From NCBI GenBank assembly GCA_003157595.1, contig PMKB01000278.1, positions 1-6,018 of the forward strand: DNA of 6,018 nucleotides, given 5' to 3'. Within the stretch, counting starts at the first letter, position 1, and every line of letters begins with the position of its first letter. Below are positions 4,575 through 6,018 of the stretch, piece after piece. This DNA is from Solirubrobacterales bacterium (GTDB lineage: Bacteria; Actinomycetota; Thermoleophilia; Solirubrobacterales; Solirubrobacteraceae). The notes under the pieces are model-generated. The model was not told the DNA's origin, did no database searches, and saw nothing but the letters and a program-made list of their open reading frames with translations. Both the position numbers and the translations under genes were made by a program.

Positions 4575-5972
4575 ATGGCCGCAGTACCCGGATCGGTAGC
4601 CGACATCCTCGCCACGCGGGCCGGCGAGGCGATGGAGCTGAACGACCGCTACCTGAACCCGCAACTCGGCCGGATCGTTCGCACGCTCGGCTTCGACCGG
4701 GTGTGGACAGGCGGGGAGGGCGCACATCTGATCGACTCCGCCGGCACCCGCTATCTCGACCTGGTGTGCGGCTACGGCACCTTCGCGGTCGGGCGCAACC
4801 ACCCGGGCGTCATCGCGGCGCTGCACGAACTGCTCGACGCCCACAGCGCGAACCTCCCTCAGATCGGCGTCAGTGTGCTCGCAGGCGCTCTCGCGCAGGA
4901 GCTTGTCGCCCGAGCCCCGGACCGGATCGCGGCGATGGTTCCCGCCAACACCGGCACCGAGGCGGTCGAGTGCGCGATGAAGCTCGCGCGCGCCGCGACC
5001 GGGCGCCCGCGCATCCTTTACGCCAGTCACGCCTTCCATGGTCTGACCCTCGGCTCGCTCTCGCTGAACGGCGAGGAGCAGTTCCGCGAAGGGTTCGGGC
5101 CACTGCTGCCGGGTTGCGACCCGGTGGCCTTCGGCGACCTGGACGCGCTGCGCAGCGAGCTTGCTCGCGGCGATGTCGCGGCGTTCATCATCGAGCCGGT
5201 CCAGGGGAAGGGCGTCAACCTGCCGCCCGACGACTACCTCGCCGGCGCCCAGCAGGCCTGCCGCGAGCACGCCTCGCTCTTCGTCTGCGACGAGGTGCAG
5301 ACCGGCCTGGGCCGCACCGGGCGGTTCTTCGCCCTCGAGCACTGGAACCTCGACCCCGACATGATCTGCGTCGCGAAGGCGCTCTCGGGTGGCTTCGTGC
5401 CGATCGGCGGCGTGCTCGTCTCCGCCGAGGTTCGCAGCCGTGTGTTCGACGGCATGGAGCGCGGCGTGCGCCACGGCTCGACCTTCGGTACCAACGACAT
5501 GGCCGCCGCCGCCGGGCTCGTCACACTGGCGGTGATCGAGCGCGAGGGACTGGTGGCGCGGGCGGCCGCGATGGGCGAGCTGCTGCTGGAGCTGACGCGC
5601 CCGCTGGTCGAGCGCTACGAAATCGTCCGCGATGTGCGCGGTCTCGGCCTGATGTGGGCGATTGAGCTTGGCCCCCCCGAGCGCCGGCGCCGCAAGGCGG
5701 TCTGGAACCTCGTCGAGCGCGCCCAGCCGGGGTTGGCCGCCCAGCTGATCGTCGTCCCGCTGTTTCACCGCCACCGGGTCCTCTGCCAGGTCGCGGGACA
5801 CCGGATCAACGTCGTCAAGGCCCTGCCTGCGCTGGTCGTCGAGGAGGCGGAGATCCGCCGGTTCGCCGCCGCGCTGGAGGATGTCGTCGCGCGAGCCGAC
5901 CGGATGGGCGGGGCAGTGGGCCGGCTGGGATGGGACATGGCGCGCGGCAGCGCGCACGCGCTGCGCCGGTGA
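4575..5972 (+). CDS. Class III PLP-dependent aminotransferase
   Basis: This is a fold-type I transaminase of the ornithine/putrescine/acetylornithine group, which moves an amino group from an amine or omega-amino acid to a keto acid using pyridoxal phosphate. The 465-aa product has the family signatures: NTGTEA (125-130, cofactor phosphate site), HAFHG (152-156), IIEPVQGKG (205-213, Glu207), CDEVQTGLGRTGRF (238-251, Asp239 to the pyridine nitrogen), AKALSGGFVPIGG (267-279, Lys268 as the Schiff-base lysine) and GSTFGTND (301-308, Thr303). All catalytic residues are present. The length and the C-terminal VAGHRINVVKALPAL (407-421) suggest a subgroup outside standard ArgD. Database entries of this kind are often called simply aspartate aminotransferase family protein, so I assign no substrate. 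ATG 4575 is supported by the -10 box 6 nt upstream. The stop overlaps the next gene's GTG by 4 nt, implying a shared operon. Confidence 0.92.
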   Translation: MAAVPGSVADILATRAGEAMELNDRYLNPQLGRIVRTLGFDRVWTGGEGAHLIDSAGTRYLDLVCGYGTFAVGRNHPGVIAALHELLDAHSANLPQIGVSVLAGALAQELVARAPDRIAAMVPANTGTEAVECAMKLARAATGRPRILYASHAFHGLTLGSLSLNGEEQFREGFGPLLPGCDPVAFGDLDALRSELARGDVAAFIIEPVQGKGVNLPPDDYLAGAQQACREHASLFVCDEVQTGLGRTGRFFALEHWNLDPDMICVAKALSGGFVPIGGVLVSAEVRSRVFDGMERGVRHGSTFGTNDMAAAAGLVTLAVIEREGLVARAAAMGELLLELTRPLVERYEIVRDVRGLGLMWAIELGPPERRRRKAVWNLVERAQPGLAAQLIVVPLFHRHRVLCQVAGHRINVVKALPALVVEEAEIRRFAAALEDVVARADRMGGAVGRLGWDMARGSAHALRR

Positions 5973-6018
5973 GAACCCTCGTCACCGGTGCCGCCGGCTT
6001 CATCGGCTCGCACGTCGT
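5969..6018 (+). CDS. NAD(P)-dependent epimerase/dehydratase (extended SDR), first 16 codons
   Basis: GTG 5969 begins VRTLVTGAAGFIGSHV, the classical start of extended short-chain dehydrogenases such as nucleotide-sugar epimerases, with the GxxGxxG dinucleotide-binding motif at residues 7-13. The glycine-rich loop sits at the normal distance from the start, supporting the GTG. It overlaps the aminotransferase TGA as GTGA, so it is probably translationally coupled. No clear Shine-Dalgarno is visible; a small hairpin (GCAGCGC 5947-5953 with GCGCTGC 5958-5964) lies just upstream. The window ends after 50 nt, so the substrate (GalE-like, hopanoid HpnA-like or other) cannot be told. Confidence 0.8.
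   Translation, partial: MRTLVTGAAGFIGSHV

Noticed and set aside
4506..5957. 483-aa minus-strand open frame opposite the aminotransferase
   Set aside because: The plus strand carries an intact aminotransferase with all catalytic residues. The antisense product is low-complexity, His/Ala/Arg-rich and matches nothing I recognise.

Overview
The window is high-GC DNA packed with genes on both strands. There are seven protein genes, two of them cut by the window edges, and no gene-free stretch longer than about 90 bases. I saw no tRNA, rRNA, CRISPR array or insertion sequence. Strong G/C at third codon positions, frequent GTG/TTG starts, a Lon protease, and start codons only 6-8 nt after TAnnnT -10 boxes (leaderless genes) suggest a high-GC actinobacterium. 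Thermoleophilia/Solirubrobacterales would fit, but that is an inference from style, not a sequence match.

Layout. Positions 1-1479 (minus strand) hold a two-gene unit: an arginase/agmatinase-family ureohydrolase, then, overlapping its end by 8 nt, the first 170 codons of glucose-6-phosphate dehydrogenase (zwf), which runs off the left edge. A 48-nt divergent promoter region (1480-1527) separates this unit from a GroES-like co-chaperonin on the plus strand (1528-1860). That gene converges, across 34 nt and a GC-rich hairpin, on a second minus-strand unit: ATP-dependent protease Lon (start 4484) followed, with a 17-nt overlap, by a small HxlR-family regulator (1895-2209). A 90-nt intergenic region (4485-4574) carries a lon promoter, an operator-like inverted repeat and, facing the other way, a leaderless promoter. 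That promoter drives a class III PLP aminotransferase (4575-5972), whose stop codon overlaps the GTG start of an NAD(P)-binding sugar epimerase/SDR cut by the right edge.

How they may work together. Lon and the GroES-like protein point to protein quality control, and HxlR is placed to be co-expressed with Lon. The ureohydrolase and the aminotransferase could both act on arginine/polyamine-type compounds, but they lie in separate transcription units and their substrates cannot be read from the sequence.

The most unusual structure is a perfect 23-bp inverted repeat with a 4-nt loop (362-411) inside the zwf coding sequence. Its axis falls exactly on a codon boundary, so seven consecutive codons are the exact reverse complements of seven codons on the other side, while the protein still reads as a normal G6PD N-terminus. 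Other points of interest are face-to-face leaderless promoters, a hairpin between a strong Shine-Dalgarno sequence and the hxlR start, displaced cysteines in the HxlR protein, and an orphan, divergent GroES.
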